Positions 1 to 7,524 of a DNA stretch of 14,881 nucleotides are shown one piece after another. The DNA lies in contig CAIJWY010000145.1 in NCBI GenBank assembly GCA_903824455.1, positions 1-14,881 of the forward strand. Reading direction: 5' to 3'. The notes under the pieces were generated by a model that worked only from the letters and a program-made list of their open reading frames with translations, ran no database searches and had not been told where the DNA came from. This stretch comes from an uncultured Micrococcales bacterium. GTDB lineage: Bacteria > Actinomycetota > Actinomycetes > Actinomycetales > Microbacteriaceae. Position numbers and translations under genes: made by a program. Each line of letters opens with the position of its first letter. Within the stretch, counting starts at the first letter, position 1.

Positions 1-47
1 AAAAGCTCGTCGAGGGACTCATCGCCGACATCGACGCCAAGTACTAG
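1..47 (+). CDS. C-terminal end of an unidentified protein (partial)
   Basis: An open + strand frame enters from the left edge and stops at TAG (45-47). The visible end reads KLVEGLIADIDAKY, a short amphipathic helical tail. Fourteen residues are too few to name a family. The reading is supported by its position: the stop codon directly touches the stop codon of proC on the other strand, the same zero-gap tail-to-tail layout seen between radA and its neighbour. It could in principle be a chance open frame; only the sequence to the left would settle it. Confidence 0.5.
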   Translation, partial: KLVEGLIADIDAKY

Positions 48-878
48 TTACTTACCGGAAGCGATTTCTTTAGCTCTTGCCAGAGCCGCTGCGGTTGCCT
101 TACTAAAAAGTTTCGCCAACTCGGCCTGCTCCAAAACCGCCACAGCCTGCATGGTGGTTCCGTTCGGGCTAGTCACCTGATTGCGCAGCGCTTCCGGGCT
201 CTGGTTTGAAGCTGAGAGCAGTTCGGTGGCACCGGCAAAGGTTTCTTCAACCAGCATGGCTGCCACATCTTCGGCGAATCCCATTTCCTGGGCGGCCAGG
301 GTTAGCTGCTCAATCAGGTAGAACACATACGCGGGTCCAGAGCCAGAAATGGTGCTGAGGGCATCGATCTGTTCTTCTGGCAGAACCACCACGCGTCCCA
401 CGGTTTCAAAAAGCTCCAGTGCGGTTTCCAACTGCTTGTCCGAAACCCGAGAACCGGTTGAGATTCCGGTAACCGCGCGACCAACAATGGCCGGGGTGTT
501 TGGCATCGAGCGAACCACGGCAACAGTTTTTGGAACTGCGGCTTCCATCGAAGCGGTGGTGATGCCGGCTGCCACCGAAATCACCAGTGCATCGGCGCTT
601 AGCGTTTGAGCGGCCTCTTTCAAAACCTCAACCACGTAGGCCGGCTTCACAGCCACCAAAACCACGTCGGCACCGGCCACGGCATCGGCGTTGGCGGTTG
701 GCTGTGTTTCTAGAGCAAGCGCGGTAACACCGAGCTCGTCGGCAAGTTTGTCGGCATTGGCCTCGGACTTGGTGGTGATGGTTACCTTCGACGAATCGAA
801 GCCAGACGCGAGCAGGCCGGAGAGGATGGCGGTTCCCATGGAACCGGACCCGAGAATGGCGATGCGATTGATATTCAC
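48..878 (-). CDS. proC: Pyrroline-5-carboxylate reductase
   Basis: Catalyses the last step of proline synthesis, the NAD(P)H-dependent reduction of pyrroline-5-carboxylate to proline, in the cytoplasm. The 276-residue product has the family's usual length. Visible features are the N-terminal Rossmann loop GSGSMG (residues 10-15), the VKP motif (77-79) closing the cofactor domain, the MPNTP segment (125-129), SGSGPAY near residue 176, and the C-terminal signature beginning VTSPNGTT (from 235), which belongs to the helical dimer domain with the substrate-binding loop. The start codon is GTG at 876-878. No good Shine-Dalgarno precedes it; TAAACT lies 6 bases upstream, so a leaderless transcript is likely. 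It is transcribed divergently from radA and ends against a + strand gene. Identification is very secure. Confidence 0.97.
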   Translation of the reverse strand: MNINRIAILGSGSMGTAILSGLLASGFDSSKVTITTKSEANADKLADELGVTALALETQPTANADAVAGADVVLVAVKPAYVVEVLKEAAQTLSADALVISVAAGITTASMEAAVPKTVAVVRSMPNTPAIVGRAVTGISTGSRVSDKQLETALELFETVGRVVVLPEEQIDALSTISGSGPAYVFYLIEQLTLAAQEMGFAEDVAAMLVEETFAGATELLSASNQSPEALRNQVTSPNGTTMQAVAVLEQAELAKLFSKATAAALARAKEIASGK

Positions 879-884
879 AACTTC

Positions 885-890
885 AGTTTA
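885..890 (-). promoter_or_regulatory. Candidate -10 element of a leaderless proC promoter
   Basis: Read on the minus strand the hexamer is TAAACT, fitting TANNNT. It is followed by 6 bases and then the GTG start of proC, so transcription would begin at or next to the start codon. No convincing -35 box is visible at 16-18 bases. The same spacing occurs before radA and clpC. The assignment is inference from pattern and spacing. Confidence 0.5.
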
Positions 891-918
891 GGTTAGGGCC
901 AACGTCTTACCCGCTTGG

Positions 919-924
919 TAGTTT
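919..924 (+). promoter_or_regulatory. Candidate -10 element of a leaderless radA promoter
   Basis: TAGTTT fits TANNNT and is separated from the radA ATG by exactly 6 bases. The bases just before the ATG contain no purine-rich Shine-Dalgarno, which supports a leaderless mRNA. There is no clear -35 box. The proC and radA promoters share the 52 bases between the two start codons, so their upstream regions overlap. Confidence 0.5.
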
Positions 925-930
925 TGTTGC

Positions 931-2268
931 ATGGCAACTAAATCTAAAACCGAGTACACCTGCGCTGAATGCGGCTGGGGTAGTGCGAAGTGGGTTGGCC
1001 AGTGCGGTGAATGCCAAGCTTGGAACAGTTTGGTTGAAGGTGGCGCATCATCGGCCCGCGGTCTTGGAGTAGCCAGATCGGTAAAACCAGCAGTCATGGT
1101 TGGCTCTTCCGCGGCCAAACCAATCACCGAAATCTCAACTGAAAACGTAACCGCCTGGAGCACGGGAGTTGGCGAATTCGACCGAGTGCTTGGCGGCGGC
1201 TTAGTGCCAGGCGCCGTGATTCTGCTTTCTGGTGAACCAGGAGTTGGTAAATCAACCCTGCTTCTCGAAGTTGCCTCAAACGCCGCCAACCAAGGTCTTC
1301 GGGTTCTCTACGTTTCCGGTGAAGAGTCGGTTGGTCAAATTCGCCTTCGCGCCGAGCGAACCGGCGCTCTAACCCCAAACCTCTATCTAGCTGCAGAAAC
1401 CGACCTTGCCAGTGTGCTCGGTCAAATTGTGTCGGTGTATCCTCAGCTACTTATCGTCGACTCGGTTCAAACCATCGCCCACGCCGATATCGATGGCGCC
1501 GCCGGAATGCCGAGCCAAATACGTGAAGTTGCCAGCAACCTGATTCGGGTAGCCAAAGAGAATAACCTGCCGATCATTCTGGTGGGTCACGTAACCAAAG
1601 ATGGCAGCATTGCCGGGCCTCGCGCACTCGAACACCTGGTCGACGTGGTTTGCCACTTTGAGGGCGACCGCCAAACCGCCCTGCGTTTCGTGAGAAGCCA
1701 AAAGAACCGCTTTGGCCCAACCGATGAGGTTGGTTGCTTCGAGATGACCGGCGAAGGAATCAATGAGGTGCCAGATCCTTCCGGCCTCTTTCTTTCCAGA
1801 CCGGAAACCCCGGTTTCCGGAACCTGTGTAACGGTAACCGTTGAGGGTAAGCGAGCCCTCATCGCCGAGGTGCAGGCTCTCGTGGTGAAGTCTTCGTCGC
1901 CTAACCCTCGCCGAGTAACCAACGGCGTCGACTCGTCGAGAGTCGCCATGTTGCTCGCGGTGTTAGAGCGCCGAGCTGGGCTGCGAGTTGGGGAAATGGA
2001 TGTTTACGTTTCAACCGTTGGTGGAGTAAAACTCACCGAACCTGCCGCCGACCTAGCAATCGCGCTCGCAATCGCTTCGGCCGTGCAAGACAAACCAATT
2101 GCCCACAACTTAGCCGCGTTCGGCGAAATCAGTTTGGCCGGCGAAGTTCGCAAAGTTAGCAACGGAAAGCTTCGAGAAAACGAAGCAGCACGTTTGGGTT
2201 TTGTGAGAACCGTTGATTCTGGCGTGCAGTCGGTCAAGGCCGCTCTGGCCCTCGCCCTCAACTGGTAG
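931..2268 (+). CDS. radA: DNA repair protein RadA (Sms), branch-migration ATPase
   Basis: RadA is a RecA-like DnaB-type ATPase that helps process and extend recombination intermediates during DNA repair and transformation. The 445 residues are close to the usual 450-460. In order there are an N-terminal zinc finger with cysteines 11, 14, 25 and 28, the Walker A loop GEPGVGKST (101-109), a Walker B strand ending LLIVD (near 176), the RadA-specific KNRFG motif (258-262), and a C-terminal Lon-like domain with segments such as GGVKL and the FGEISLAGEVR stretch. The ATG at 931 places the zinc finger at the normal distance from the N-terminus. It is the only complete + strand gene here, in its own transcription unit, and its TAG abuts the stop codon of the next gene on the other strand. 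Identification is secure. Confidence 0.97.
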   Translation: MATKSKTEYTCAECGWGSAKWVGQCGECQAWNSLVEGGASSARGLGVARSVKPAVMVGSSAAKPITEISTENVTAWSTGVGEFDRVLGGGLVPGAVILLSGEPGVGKSTLLLEVASNAANQGLRVLYVSGEESVGQIRLRAERTGALTPNLYLAAETDLASVLGQIVSVYPQLLIVDSVQTIAHADIDGAAGMPSQIREVASNLIRVAKENNLPIILVGHVTKDGSIAGPRALEHLVDVVCHFEGDRQTALRFVRSQKNRFGPTDEVGCFEMTGEGINEVPDPSGLFLSRPETPVSGTCVTVTVEGKRALIAEVQALVVKSSSPNPRRVTNGVDSSRVAMLLAVLERRAGLRVGEMDVYVSTVGGVKLTEPAADLAIALAIASAVQDKPIAHNLAAFGEISLAGEVRKVSNGKLRENEAARLGFVRTVDSGVQSVKAALALALNW

Positions 2269-2835
2269 TTACTGCAGAGTGAAATTCTCCGTGTTAACTG
2301 ACTCAACGTTGTTAACCTTCACCGAGAAACTGTAAACCCCCGGATAGGCCGCAGCCTGACCCTCTCCGCAACCCTCAGCAGTTGAGTAAACCTTGAGCCA
2401 AGGGCTTGGTTTCGCTCTTTCCGGCTTGCCAGGCTGCAGCGTAATCGTGGCGTCATTCAAACCGGTGCGGTCACACTGCTCGTTGGTCCAGATCACTTCC
2501 TGGCCGAACTTGATTGTGTAAATCTGAGCCTTGGGACCAGCGTTGAAGTTGCAAGCTACCTTGCCATTATTGGTAACCGTGAACCACAACTGAGGATTCG
2601 TTTGTAGATCGTAGTCAGAAACTCGATTTACGCCATCGCCGGCAAAAGCCTCAACGGTAACAGCCCCAGCTGCGCAGTCGGTTATCTTCGCTACCTTGCC
2701 GTCTTCTCCCATCGACGAGAAAAGCGCCAGCAGCGCCGAAACTCCCCACCAAATCAAACTCACCAAGATTGCCAAAACGATTAGCCCCGCAACGCGCCTG
2801 CGGCGAAGAATGTGCGGTGGCGGACGACGACTCAT
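2269..2835 (-). CDS. Membrane-anchored extracytoplasmic protein of unknown function
   Basis: I do not recognise a named gene. The 188-residue product begins with a short Arg/Pro-rich cytoplasmic segment (RRPPP, RRRR at 11-14), then one hydrophobic helix at about 15-40, then an exported domain of about 145 residues. This topology follows the positive-inside rule. The exported part contains four cysteines (54, 95, 121, 156), enough for two disulfides, and alternating hydrophobic segments (for example QLWFTVTNN and YSFSVKVNN) that suggest a beta-sandwich, resembling DUF4232-type domains of actinobacteria; that resemblance is a guess. The ATG follows the argA stop by 2 bases, so it is probably the last gene of the clpC-argA unit. 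No terminator separates it from radA, which converges with zero gap. Confidence 0.85.
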   Translation of the reverse strand: MSRRPPPHILRRRRVAGLIVLAILVSLIWWGVSALLALFSSMGEDGKVAKITDCAAGAVTVEAFAGDGVNRVSDYDLQTNPQLWFTVTNNGKVACNFNAGPKAQIYTIKFGQEVIWTNEQCDRTGLNDATITLQPGKPERAKPSPWLKVYSTAEGCGEGQAAAYPGVYSFSVKVNNVESVNTENFTLQ

Positions 2836-2837
2836 TT

Positions 2838-3350
2838 TTAGAGTTGAACCAGCATTCTGGTATTGCCGAGGGTGTTCTCTTTAACGCGAGCCAGATCCAA
2901 GAACTCGGCTACGCCGTCGTCACTGGAACGAACCAACTCTTCGAACGTCTCGGCATCAACCGGAACATCAGAAATTTCTTGGAACCCGTGCTTGGCAAAG
3001 AATTCGGTTTCAAAGGTCAGGCAAAAAACGCGATTCACATCCAGGCTTTTGGCTCGTTTGAGGAGCTCTGAAACTAAAAGATGCCCCACACCTTGACCGC
3101 GCAGGTCATCGCGAACAATTAGCGATCGCACTTCGGCAAGGTCTTCCCACATCACGTGAAGCGCTCCGGCGCCAACAACTTCTCCGGCTTCGTTGACCGC
3201 AACCAAAAACTCTGGCACCTTTTCAAACAGCGAAACCAGTTCAAGTTTCAGGAGCTTGCGGCCGGAACCTTCGTTAGGTAAACGCATGGCCGCGATAGCA
3301 CGAACGTCCAGCGCTCTGGCCGGACGTACGTGGAAGTTAGAGGAAGTCAC
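2838..3350 (-). CDS. argA: N-acetylglutamate synthase, short GNAT type
   Basis: A GNAT acetyltransferase that should make N-acetylglutamate from glutamate and acetyl-CoA, the first step of arginine synthesis. At 170 residues it matches the short stand-alone form known from Mycobacterium tuberculosis (Rv2747), not the long kinase-fused E. coli ArgA. Shared family features include GALHVMWEDLAEVRSL (residues 62-77), the acetyl-CoA loop RGQGVG (84-89), the TFETEFFAKHGF stretch (112-123), GVAEFLDL (146-153) and the C-terminal LGNTRML. The start is GTG at 3348-3350, 2 bases after the clpC stop and without a well-placed Shine-Dalgarno, so it probably relies on coupling to clpC translation. Another amino-acid acceptor cannot be excluded from sequence alone, but the similarity extends over the whole length. 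Confidence 0.9.
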   Translation of the reverse strand: MTSSNFHVRPARALDVRAIAAMRLPNEGSGRKLLKLELVSLFEKVPEFLVAVNEAGEVVGAGALHVMWEDLAEVRSLIVRDDLRGQGVGHLLVSELLKRAKSLDVNRVFCLTFETEFFAKHGFQEISDVPVDAETFEELVRSSDDGVAEFLDLARVKENTLGNTRMLVQL

Positions 3351-3352
3351 CT

Positions 3353-5806
3353 CTAAATGCTAGCGGGAACATTCTGTTTGGTGTCGAAGACGAACTCGCC
3401 ATCGGTCACGTCAACCACAATGTGTGAACCATTCGAAAGTTCACCGCGCATGATCTGCTCGCTCAGCTTGTCTTCGATTTCGCGCTGCACGGCTCGACGC
3501 AATGGTCTAGCCCCGAGTGCTGGGTCGAATCCAATCTTGATCAAGTGCTGCTTGGCCGCGTCGGTAACCTCGATGGTCATTTCGCGCTCTTCTAAGCGGC
3601 GTCCGAGTTTGGCAATGAAGAGGTCCACGATCTGTAGCAACTCGTTTGGTGTGAGCTGCGGGAAGATGATGGTTTCGTCAACGCGGTTTAGGAACTCCGG
3701 CTTGAAGTGCTTCTTTAGCTCCTCGGTAACCTTGCCCTTCATGCGGTCGTAGTCGCCGGCGTCGTCGCCTTCAAGGTTGAAGCCCATGGCGCCGCGAGCG
3801 ATGTCGCGAGTTCCAAGGTTGGTGGTCATTATGATCACGGTGTTCTTGAAGTCGACCATGCGTCCCTGGCCATCGGTCAAACGTCCCTCTTCAAGAATCT
3901 GAAGCAGCGAGTTGAAGATGTCTGGGTGAGCTTTTTCGATTTCGTCGAACAGCACCACGGAGAACGGCTTGCGGCGAACCTTCTCGGTTAGCTGGCCACC
4001 TTCTTCGAAGCCAACGAACCCTGGAGGAGCACCGAACAAACGAGAAACGGTGTGCTTCTCTGAGTATTCGCTCATGTCGAGAGCAATCATGGCGTTTTCG
4101 TCATCGAATAGGAACTCTGCCAAAGCCTTGGCCAGCTCGGTTTTACCAACACCGGTTGGACCGGCGAAGATGAACGAACCGGATGGACGGTTTGGATCCT
4201 TCAAACCAGCACGCTGGCGGCGAACCGACTTGGAAACAGCCTTGATGGCTTCTTCCTGGCCGATTACTCGCTTGTGCAGTTCGTCTTCCATGAAAATCAG
4301 CTTGGCGCTTTCCTCTTCGGTCAACTTGAAGATTGGAATTCCGGTGGCCTGGGCCAAAACTTCGGCAATCAAACCTTCGTCAACGGTTCCTTCGGGAACA
4401 ATGTGACCTCCGCGGAACTGTGCTTCCATGCGAACTCGCTCGGCGAGAATCTCTTTCTCTTCCTTGCGCTTTTCCTTGGCAACATCGAAATCTTGATCGT
4501 CGATAGCCTTTTCCTTGAGCACTCGAACCGCAGCCAGACGCTCTTCAACCTCACGAAGTTCTGGTGGCGATGAGAGTAGCTGCAAACGCAAACGTGCGCC
4601 GGCCTCATCGATCAGGTCGATGGCCTTGTCTGGTAGGAAGCGGTCGGTGATGTAGCGGTCGCTCAAATTACAGGCCGCAATGATTGCGCCATCGGTAATG
4701 GTTACCTTGTGGTGCTTTTCATAAGCCTTACGAAGGCCCTTAAGGATGTTGATTGCCATCGGCAGTGAAGGCTCGGAAACATTCACCTTCTGGAAACGTC
4801 GAGCCAGAGCGGCATCCTTCTCAAAGTACTTGCGGTACTCATCCAAAGTTGTCGCGCCAATGGTCTGAAGTTCACCTCGAGCTAGTAGTGGCTTCAAGAT
4901 CGAAGCTGCATCGATAGCACCTTCGGCAGCACCGGCACCAACCAGCGAGTGAATCTCGTCGATGAAGGTGATGATGTCGCCGCGAGTGCGAATCTCCTTG
5001 GTAACTTTCTTCAAACGCTCTTCAAAGTCTCCGCGGTAACGAGAACCGGCGATTAGAGCTCCCATGTCTAGGGTGTAAAGCTGCTTGCCCTTCAGAGTTT
5101 CTGGAACGTTTCCAGAAACAATCGCTAGAGCTAATCCTTCAACCACTGCGGTCTTACCAACACCTGGTTCCCCAATCAGAACCGGGTTGTTCTTGGAACG
5201 GCGAGAAAGAATCTGCATCACGCGCTCGATCTCACGCTCACGGCCAATCACGGCGTCGAGCTTCCCATCGGCAGCCGCCTGGGTGAGGTTGGTGCCGAAC
5301 TGGTCAAGAATCTGTGAACCCTTTTGAGGAGCGGCGTTCTCTCCCCCAACGTTCACTGTTTCCTTGTTATCGAAACCGGAAAGAAGTTGAACCACCTGAG
5401 AGCGAACCTTGTTGGTGTCGGCGCCAAGCTTGGTTAGCACCTGAGCGGCAACGCCTTCACCCTCCTTGATCAAACCAAGAAGTAGGTGTTCGGTACCGAT
5501 GTAGCTGTGGCCAAGCTGAAGTGCCTCACGAAGTGAAAGTTCTAGAACCTTCTTCGCACGAGGAGTAAAGGGAATGTGTCCGGTTGGTGGGGTCTGGCCC
5601 TGACCAATAACTTCCTGAACCTGCTCGCGAACCGACTCCAGGCTAATACCTAGCGCTTCTAGCGCCTTAGCGGCAACGCCTTCACCCTCGTGGATCAAAC
5701 CAAGAAGCAGGTGCTCAGTGCCGATGTAGTTGTGATTCAGTAGCTTTGCCTCTTCTTGGGCAAGGACGACTACGCGACGGGCTTTATCAGTAAATTTCTC
5801 GAACAT
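3353..5806 (-). CDS. clpC: ClpC, AAA+ unfoldase of the Clp protease
   Basis: ClpC unfolds substrate proteins with ATP and feeds them into the ClpP peptidase in the cytoplasm. The 817 residues match the family. Two Clp-N repeats occupy about 1-145, each with a [12 protein letters not shown] segment (27-38 and 102-113). AAA module 1 has Walker A GEPGVGKT (212-219) and Walker B FIDEIH (281-286). A middle region with the UVR-type helical hairpin, as expected of ClpC, lies around 420-460. AAA module 2 has Walker A GPTGVGKT (549-556) and Walker [13 protein letters not shown] at 674-676 sits where the ClpP-docking loop tripeptide (VGF/LGF in relatives) is expected. The ATG at 5804-5806 is the canonical MFEKFT start. 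It lacks a Shine-Dalgarno and follows a TANNNT box by 6 bases. It heads a unit with argA and a membrane protein. Confidence 0.98.
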   Translation of the reverse strand: MFEKFTDKARRVVVLAQEEAKLLNHNYIGTEHLLLGLIHEGEGVAAKALEALGISLESVREQVQEVIGQGQTPPTGHIPFTPRAKKVLELSLREALQLGHSYIGTEHLLLGLIKEGEGVAAQVLTKLGADTNKVRSQVVQLLSGFDNKETVNVGGENAAPQKGSQILDQFGTNLTQAAADGKLDAVIGREREIERVMQILSRRSKNNPVLIGEPGVGKTAVVEGLALAIVSGNVPETLKGKQLYTLDMGALIAGSRYRGDFEERLKKVTKEIRTRGDIITFIDEIHSLVGAGAAEGAIDAASILKPLLARGELQTIGATTLDEYRKYFEKDAALARRFQKVNVSEPSLPMAINILKGLRKAYEKHHKVTITDGAIIAACNLSDRYITDRFLPDKAIDLIDEAGARLRLQLLSSPPELREVEERLAAVRVLKEKAIDDQDFDVAKEKRKEEKEILAERVRMEAQFRGGHIVPEGTVDEGLIAEVLAQATGIPIFKLTEEESAKLIFMEDELHKRVIGQEEAIKAVSKSVRRQRAGLKDPNRPSGSFIFAGPTGVGKTELAKALAEFLFDDENAMIALDMSEYSEKHTVSRLFGAPPGFVGFEEGGQLTEKVRRKPFSVVLFDEIEKAHPDIFNSLLQILEEGRLTDGQGRMVDFKNTVIIMTTNLGTRDIARGAMGFNLEGDDAGDYDRMKGKVTEELKKHFKPEFLNRVDETIIFPQLTPNELLQIVDLFIAKLGRRLEEREMTIEVTDAAKQHLIKIGFDPALGARPLRRAVQREIEDKLSEQIMRGELSNGSHIVVDVTDGEFVFDTKQNVPASI

Positions 5807-5812
5807 GTATTC

Positions 5813-5818
5813 AGATTA
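5813..5818 (-). promoter_or_regulatory. Candidate -10 element of a leaderless clpC promoter
   Basis: On the minus strand the hexamer reads TAATCT, followed by GAATAC and then the clpC ATG, so transcription would start at or beside the A of ATG. The upstream bases at 16-18 nucleotides are T-rich and do not resemble TTGACA, which would fit a promoter that depends on an activator. The spacing of 6 is identical to that at proC and radA. Confidence 0.6.
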
Positions 5819-5849
5819 GCCAGCCAACCTGACACAAAATAGGCTTGTT

Positions 5850-5860
5850 CGCCCTAAGCG
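5850..5860 (-). promoter_or_regulatory. ClgR-like operator upstream of clpC
   Basis: The minus-strand core is CGC-TTAGG-GCG followed by AAC. It fits the CGCYNANRGCGWWS part of the ClgR consensus described for Corynebacterium (WNNWCGCYNANRGCGWWS) at every position; of the preceding WNNW only the first base differs. ClgR is the actinobacterial activator of clpC and clpP genes. The centre lies about 49 bases upstream of the proposed clpC transcription start, a reasonable place for an activator. The match and its location are seen in the sequence; binding by ClgR is inference. clgR itself is not in this window. Confidence 0.55.
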
Positions 5861-5873
5861 TTAGGGCTTTTTT
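5851..5873 (+). repeat. Perfect inverted repeat with adjoining T6 tract
   Basis: GCCCTAA-GCG-TTAGGGC (5851-5867) is a perfect palindrome with 7-base arms and a 3-base loop, followed on the + strand by six T (5868-5873). In that orientation it looks like an intrinsic terminator, but no + strand gene lies upstream, so it could only stop antisense transcripts. On the minus strand the hairpin is preceded by A6 and has no U tract after it, so it should not stop lysS-block transcription reliably. The palindrome also contains the small ORF's stop codon (5861-5863) and the ClgR-like core. Confidence 0.6.
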
Positions 5874-6028
5874 GCCTCTAGCTTGGCGCGTTCCTCGGCC
5901 TCAATCTCCGCATAAACCTGGCGTTCTTTTGAATCGGAGCGGATGATGGCGCGCATGATGAACCAGAAGAGTAGGCCGATGAAAATCGGTGGTGTGATTG
6001 ATCCCAGGATTTCTAGGAAGAGGTCCAT
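5861..6028 (-). CDS. Small single-pass membrane protein, 55 residues
   Basis: A short frame fills the space between lysS and clpC. The ATG (6026-6028) overlaps the lysS stop in a TAATG junction, sharing one base, and the frame ends with TAA at 5861-5863. The product starts [10 protein letters not shown], has a hydrophobic helix at about 8-29 rich in Ile, Leu and Phe, then a highly charged helical tail (RSDSKERQVYAEIEAEERAK, residues 30-49) ending EAKKP. The overlap with lysS, the sensible membrane topology and the exact filling of the gap argue that it is real. It has no recognisable enzyme motif and its function is unknown. From memory, similar short proteins with a TM helix followed by an 'RSD..ER..YAE.E.E' tail occur in other actinobacteria, but I cannot verify that here. 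Confidence 0.8.
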   Translation of the reverse strand: MDLFLEILGSITPPIFIGLLFWFIMRAIIRSDSKERQVYAEIEAEERAKLEAKKP

Positions 6029-7524
6029 TACTTCACCAGTGGAAACATGATGGTTTCGCGAATGCCCAGCCCGGTGAGGCTCATTAGCAGGCGGTCGATT
6101 CCCATTCCCATTCCGCCTGAAGGTGGCATTCCGAATTCGAGAGCTTTCAGGAAGTCTTCGTCGAGTTTCATGGCTTCAGGGTCGCCGGCTGCTGCCAGGG
6201 TTACCTGTTCAACGAAACGTGCTCGTTGGATTACCGGGTCAACTAGCTCGGAGTAACCGGTGGCTTGCTCGTAGCCGCGGATGTAGAGGTCCCACTTCTC
6301 AACCACGCCGGGTTTGCTGCGGTGGTTTCTAACCAGTGGTGAGGTGTCTACCGGGAAGTCGGTAACAAAGGTGGGCTTTTGTAGGTCACCCTTAACGAAG
6401 TGTTCCCAAAGCTCTTCCACATACTTGCCGTGCTGAGGGTGGTCGATTTCGATCTCAACTTTGTCGGCTAGCTTCTTGAGCTTTGCGATTGGGGTTTCTG
6501 GTGTGATCTCTTCGCCGGCTGCCTTAGAGAGGCTTTCGAACATCGAGATGTGCTGCCAGTCGCCGGATAGGTCGTTGATTGAGCCGTCTTCCAGAACAAC
6601 TTCTTGGGTGCCAAAGATCTCCTGGGCGGCGTTCTGGATTAGCTTCTGGGTGAGGGTTGCCATTGAGTTGTAATCGCCGTAGGCCTGGTAGGCCTCGAGC
6701 ATTGCGAACTCCGGTGAGTGGGTGCGATCGGCACCTTCGTTACGGAAGTTGCGGTTGATTTCATAGACGCGTTCGATGCCGCCAACCACTGCGCGCTTGA
6801 GGAATAGTTCCGGAGCGATTCGCAGGAACAGCTCGGTGTCGAAGGCGTTGGAGTGGGTTTTGAAAGGACGTGCCGATGCGCCGCCGTGAATAGTCTGAAG
6901 CATCGGGGTTTCGATTTCGAGGAACTTATCTTCGGTGAAGGTTTTGCGAAGGCTCTGCATTACCTGGGCGCGAATCTGAACTACTTCACGAGCGCGGTCG
7001 CGAACGATTAGGTCGATGTAGCGGTGACGAACGCGGAACTCTTCGCCGAGGTCGTTGTGAAGATTCGGTAGCGGGCGAATGGTCTTCGCGGCCATCTTCC
7101 AGCTTTCAACCATGATGGAAAGCTCACCGCGCTTCGAGGTGATAACCTCACCCTCAACAAACAGGTGATCGCCTAGGTCTACTAATTCTTTGTAGTTTTC
7201 CAGCTGCTCTTCGCCAACCTTGTCGAGGCTGAGCATGGCCTGGATGCGTTCACCAGAGCCGGCCTGAAGGCTGGCAAAGCAAAGCTTTCCGGTGTTGCGC
7301 TGGAACATTACGCGGCCGGCAATGCCAACCTTTTCGCCGGTGGCGACATCTATTTCTAGGTCTGGGTATTTTGCACGAACGGCGGTGATGGTGGTGGTGA
7401 TTGGCAGGCTGACCGGGTAGGCGTCGCCGAGTTCGTTGAGGCGGTCGCGCTTGGCGAGACGAACCTCAATCTGCTCGGGAAGGTCTACTTCCTGATCAGG
7501 GGTGCCGCTGACTTCTTCGGTCAT
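6028..7524 (-). CDS. lysS: Lysyl-tRNA synthetase, class II
   Basis: Charges tRNA-Lys with lysine at the expense of ATP. The 498 residues fit the class II enzyme. The N-terminal OB-fold anticodon-binding domain covers about 65-145. The catalytic core shows motif 1 around 195-210 (FLEIETPML with the following GGASARPF), motif 2 with [14 protein letters not shown] (260-273), and motif 3 with GMGMGIDRL (471-479), whose Arg contacts ATP. The motif 2 loop resembles the actinobacterial version more than the ISTRHNPEF form of E. coli. The ATG overlaps the panC stop by 4 bases (ATGA), so translation is coupled; the stop in turn overlaps the start of the small membrane protein by one base. Identification is secure. 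Confidence 0.97.
   Translation of the reverse strand: MTEEVSGTPDQEVDLPEQIEVRLAKRDRLNELGDAYPVSLPITTTITAVRAKYPDLEIDVATGEKVGIAGRVMFQRNTGKLCFASLQAGSGERIQAMLSLDKVGEEQLENYKELVDLGDHLFVEGEVITSKRGELSIMVESWKMAAKTIRPLPNLHNDLGEEFRVRHRYIDLIVRDRAREVVQIRAQVMQSLRKTFTEDKFLEIETPMLQTIHGGASARPFKTHSNAFDTELFLRIAPELFLKRAVVGGIERVYEINRNFRNEGADRTHSPEFAMLEAYQAYGDYNSMATLTQKLIQNAAQEIFGTQEVVLEDGSINDLSGDWQHISMFESLSKAAGEEITPETPIAKLKKLADKVEIEIDHPQHGKYVEELWEHFVKGDLQKPTFVTDFPVDTSPLVRNHRSKPGVVEKWDLYIRGYEQATGYSELVDPVIQRARFVEQVTLAAAGDPEAMKLDEDFLKALEFGMPPSGGMGMGIDRLLMSLTGLGIRETIMFPLVK

Noticed and set aside
349..609. Opposite-strand open frames within proC, clpC, folE, ftsH and others, several of 80-145 codons
   Set aside because: They lie wholly within well-identified genes, show no family motifs and have compositions expected from reading the antisense of GC-rich codons.
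5867..5873. A_AAA_AAG heptamer, in the right phase for -1 frameshifting, at the end of the small membrane gene followed by a hairpin
   Set aside because: The hairpin begins on the last base of the heptamer, leaving none of the usual 5-9 base spacer, and a -1 shift would add only about 18 unremarkable residues before a stop just ahead of clpC.
5851..5873. Intrinsic terminator for the lysS operon
   Set aside because: The T tract lies on the + strand; on the minus strand the hairpin has A6 before it and no U tract after it.
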